A stretch of 64,000 nucleotides of DNA from Candidatus Allofournierella pullicola (lineage in GTDB: Bacteria; Bacillota; Clostridia; Oscillospirales; Ruminococcaceae): positions 1 through 64,000 of the forward strand of contig DXFW01000037.1 of the NCBI GenBank assembly GCA_019114225.1, written 5' to 3'. A program made the position numbers and the translations under genes. This document shows, piece by piece, positions 62,056-64,000 of the stretch. How positions within the stretch are numbered: position 1 is the first letter of the stretch; each line of letters starts with the position of its first letter. Under the pieces are notes generated by a model. That model had not been told where the DNA came from, made no database searches, and saw only the letters and a list, made by a program, of their open reading frames with translations.

Positions 62056-62859
62056 TCAGTTGGCCAGATAACACAGCTCCGCGATGGACAGCCGCTGCTG
62101 CAGCGCCTTGTTCACCGCCAGGGCCAGCAGTTCCGCGCCCTTTTTCACCACCGTGTCCAGCTGGCGGGGAGTGATGACGCACCCCGGCCGCCCCAGGAAA
62201 TCGTCCGCCTCCATCATGGTGGGAATGCCCACCGCCAGCACCGGCACCCCCAGCATGGCCCTGGTGAGGCACTTGCCGCTGGAGGGCCGGGCGGGGCTCA
62301 GGCCGGTGTCGCTGATCTGCACCGTGCGGCCCATGCGGGCAGGGTCGGAGGTGCACAGACTGTCGATACAAAGCACGGCGGCGGGCTTCACCGCCCGCAC
62401 CAGCCCCGCCAGCACCTGGACCAGGGGAATGCCCGTTTCGCCGGAGGCGCCGGGCGAAACGCAGCACACCTCCCGCAGGCCCAGCTCGGCGGTGCGGCTG
62501 TCCGGCGCAATGCCCCGCGTCACCAGCACGCCCCCCGCCGCCCGGGGGCCCAGCGCGTCGGCGGTGACCCGGCGGTTGCCCACCCCCGCCACCAGCACGC
62601 TGCCCGTTTCGGGCAGCATGGCCCGCAGCTCCCCTGCCACGGCGCTGACATAGCGCTCGTCTTTGGCGTCCGCCACGGCAAGGCTGGGCATTTCCAGCGT
62701 GGAGTAGCGCCCCGCCGGGCGGGCCAGACCCTGGCGGGTGATCTGCACCCGGGTGAGGGTGATGGGCCCGGAGCGGGCGGTGAACAGCTTGACCCCGCCG
62801 GGCACCTGCCCTTTGGAGGGGCCGTAAATTTCGTCGGCAATGTCGGTGTAAACGGACAT
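62056..62859 (-). CDS. gpr: GPR germination endopeptidase
   Basis: A 267-residue spore protease that degrades small acid-soluble proteins after germination. Motifs: RYSTLEMPSLAV near residue 55, VAGVGNRRVTADALGPRA, VCCVSPGASGETGI, CIDSLCTSDPARMGRTVQISDTGLSP and LGVPVLAVGIPTMMEADDF. It is shorter than Bacillus GPR (about 370). The ATG at 62859 is set nine bases after GAGGTG. Followed by spoIIP and divergent from rpsT, a common clostridial order. Confidence 0.93.
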   Translation of the reverse strand: MSVYTDIADEIYGPSKGQVPGGVKLFTARSGPITLTRVQITRQGLARPAGRYSTLEMPSLAVADAKDERYVSAVAGELRAMLPETGSVLVAGVGNRRVTADALGPRAAGGVLVTRGIAPDSRTAELGLREVCCVSPGASGETGIPLVQVLAGLVRAVKPAAVLCIDSLCTSDPARMGRTVQISDTGLSPARPSSGKCLTRAMLGVPVLAVGIPTMMEADDFLGRPGCVITPRQLDTVVKKGAELLALAVNKALQQRLSIAELCYLAN

Positions 62860-62983
62860 GAATAAGCACCTCACAGCGGTATGAAGTGGCCGCCGTCCGC
62901 GGTCTTTTTGCGCGGCGGGGCCCTATGGGAGTGTGGGCAGACAGCCCGCGCGGCATACCGCCGGAAAAAAGTTTAAAAAACGC

Positions 62984-63012
62984 TTGCATGCGCCGCTCAA
63001 ATGTGGTATTAT
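62984..63012 (+). promoter_or_regulatory. Promoter of rpsT
   Basis: TTGCAT, 17 bases, TATTAT; 38 bases before the ATG. Confidence 0.75.
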
Positions 63013-63049
63013 AAATTGCACTGTTATGGGTAGTAAGGAGGTGGTACGA

Positions 63050-63313
63050 ATGCCTAACATCAAATCCCAGAAGGATCGCGTGGTCCAGTCCAAGAAGGAA
63101 GCCCTTCACAACAAGGCGATCAAGTCCAACCTGAAAACAGTCGTCAAGAAGGCAAACGCTGCCATCGCCGCGAATGCCGCTGACAAGGACGCCGTTGTCA
63201 AGGTGGCTGTTTCCACCATCGCCAAGGCGCAGAGCAAAGGTGTGGTCCACAAGAACACCGCTGCCCGCAAGATCAGCCGCATGGCGAAGCGCGCGAACAA
63301 GGCCAACGCCTGA
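63050..63313 (+). CDS. rpsT: 30S ribosomal protein S20
   Basis: An 87-residue basic helical protein, MPNIKSQKDRVVQSKKEALHNKA onward, with KSNLKTVVKKANAAIAA and HKNTAARKISRMAKRANKA. It binds 16S rRNA early in 30S assembly. AAGGAGG lies six bases upstream of ATG 63050. Codon use is markedly biased toward a few codons, as expected for a highly expressed gene. Confidence 0.97.
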   Translation: MPNIKSQKDRVVQSKKEALHNKAIKSNLKTVVKKANAAIAANAADKDAVVKVAVSTIAKAQSKGVVHKNTAARKISRMAKRANKANA

Positions 63314-63330
63314 TTTTTCCAGACGAAAAC

Positions 63331-63366
63331 AAAGACCTGCCGGCTGCGGCGGGTCTTTTGTTTTTG
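63331..63366 (+). terminator. Terminator of rpsT
   Basis: AAGACCTGCC / GGCGGGTCTT stem (one G-U pair) then TTTGTTTTTG. Confidence 0.82.
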
Positions 63367-63403
63367 CTGTGGGAAAGCTGCGCTCCTCTCCCCTTTTTTC
63401 GGC

Positions 63404-63442
63404 AAAAAGCCGGCCCCCGAAACTTTCGGGGGCCGGCTTTTA
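63404..63442. terminator. Terminator of the LCP-family gene
   Basis: AGCCGGCCCCCGA / TCGGGGGCCGGCT 13-bp perfect stem, A-run on the plus strand giving TTTTT on the minus strand. Confidence 0.9.
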
Positions 63443-63451
63443 TGTTTTGAT

Positions 63452-64000
63452 TCAGTTGGACGCGGAGGAAGAAGCGGAAGAGGAGGAAGAGGCGTCCAGC
63501 TCCTGCTGGCCCTCTTCGGCGGCTTCCATCACGCTGCCCATGGTGCGGCCTTCGTCCACGTTCATGCCGGAGATGTATTCATAGCCGGTGGCAAGGCCCA
63601 GCTCCTCGGCGGGCACGGGCTTGTCCGGGCTGCGGAAGTGCTCGTTGAGGATACGGGCGCAGTTTTCCCGGTCGATGTAGTACACCCAGGTGTGGCCGTT
63701 GATGTGGGCCGCGCCGCCGGGGGCGCGCACGATGAAGATGTTCTCCGGCTCAATTTTGAGCATGGTGTCGTACAGGCCCCAGATGTCGGTGATGTCCAGG
63801 CTGGTGTTGATGTAGTGGGCGATGAGCTTGCAGGTGGTGTAGTAGTCCGCCAGGGTGTAGTCCTCCAGGAAGGTCTTGACCAGGGCGGCGTAGAAATACT
63901 GCTGGGTCTCCAGACGCTGATAGTCAGCGGTGGCGTAGTTGCGGTTGCGCAAAATCAGCTCGGCGGTGTCGCCGCTGATGAGGTGGGTGCCCTGCCGTGC
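63452..64000 (-). CDS. LytR-CpsA-Psr (LCP) family protein, C-terminal part (5' end outside window)
   Basis: The last 182 residues of an LCP enzyme, which joins wall polymers to peptidoglycan at the outer membrane face. The frame stays open to the window edge. It begins ARQGTHLISGDTAELILRNRNYATADYQ, with the Arg-x-Arg pattern that binds the phosphate-linked lipid in LCP enzymes. A Ser/Ala-rich acidic tail (AEEGQQELDASSSSS) ends it. Confidence 0.82.
   Translation of the reverse strand, partial: ARQGTHLISGDTAELILRNRNYATADYQRLETQQYFYAALVKTFLEDYTLADYYTTCKLIAHYINTSLDITDIWGLYDTMLKIEPENIFIVRAPGGAAHINGHTWVYYIDRENCARILNEHFRSPDKPVPAEELGLATGYEYISGMNVDEGRTMGSVMEAAEEGQQELDASSSSSASSSASN

Overview
The window is a GC-rich (well above 60% by eye), gene-dense chromosomal segment. 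It encodes about 70 proteins on both strands, and I see no tRNA, rRNA, CRISPR array, insertion sequence or phage gene. It looks like a spore-forming or formerly spore-forming Clostridia genome of the Oscillospiraceae/Ruminococcaceae type (Faecalibacterium, Gemmiger or Subdoligranulum-like). Pointers are the gpr-spoIIP pair beside rpsT, clostridial families (DUF1700, YhfC, DUF5058, ThrE split in two), strong AGGAGG ribosome sites, and promoters that nearly always show a 17-base spacer. Taxon assignment is inference.

Layout. 1-7.8 kb: end of clpB, a membrane glycosyltransferase, a MATE pump, then an export cassette (two-part ThrE, a half-size EamA protein, AzlC/AzlD). 7.2-15 kb: an XRE regulator, a BMP-type nucleoside ABC importer (lipoprotein, ATPase, two permeases), a YhfC protein, YbjQ, and a MerR gene broken by a frameshift. 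15-19.6 kb: DEAD-box helicase, GreA-like factor, cyclophilin, GtrA, and a PadR/DUF1700/Trp-repeat/PspC operon. 19.6-24.9 kb: an ECF sigma factor with a membrane partner, a two-component system and a glycerophosphodiesterase. 24.9-34.8 kb: DUF3795, coaX, a DUF4830-like lipid-anchored or membrane protein, a FAD oxidoreductase, an S66 peptidase, a cytidylate-kinase-like protein, a C39-like protein without its catalytic residues, and the TrkA/TrkH potassium system.

34.8-42.3 kb holds a complete F-type ATP synthase operon on the minus strand: atpZ-like, atpI-like, B, E, F, H, A, G, D, C and a 61-residue membrane protein. The c subunit carries two glutamates plus the Thr-Thr-Tyr set seen in sodium-coupled rings, so ATP synthesis here may run on sodium. 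42.4-49.6 kb: a glycosyltransferase 2, an MFS exporter behind a leader peptide and long stem (probable attenuator), two tandem SGNH hydrolases, an EamA exporter, DegV and a phosphoesterase. 49.7-54.3 kb: a second ECF sigma unit, the CCA-adding enzyme and a DUF5058 two-gene membrane module. 54.3-60.8 kb: an AraC regulator divergent from a hydrolase-membrane fusion, followed by a sugar kinase and L-arabinose isomerase. 60.8-64 kb: spoIIP, gpr, rpsT and the end of an LCP-family gene.

The strongest candidates for something new are the leader peptide MNRPI with its 12-bp stem before the MFS gene, the autoregulated PadR operon with an 11-residue Trp repeat protein, the two-carboxylate c subunit, and the catalytically dead C39-like protein.
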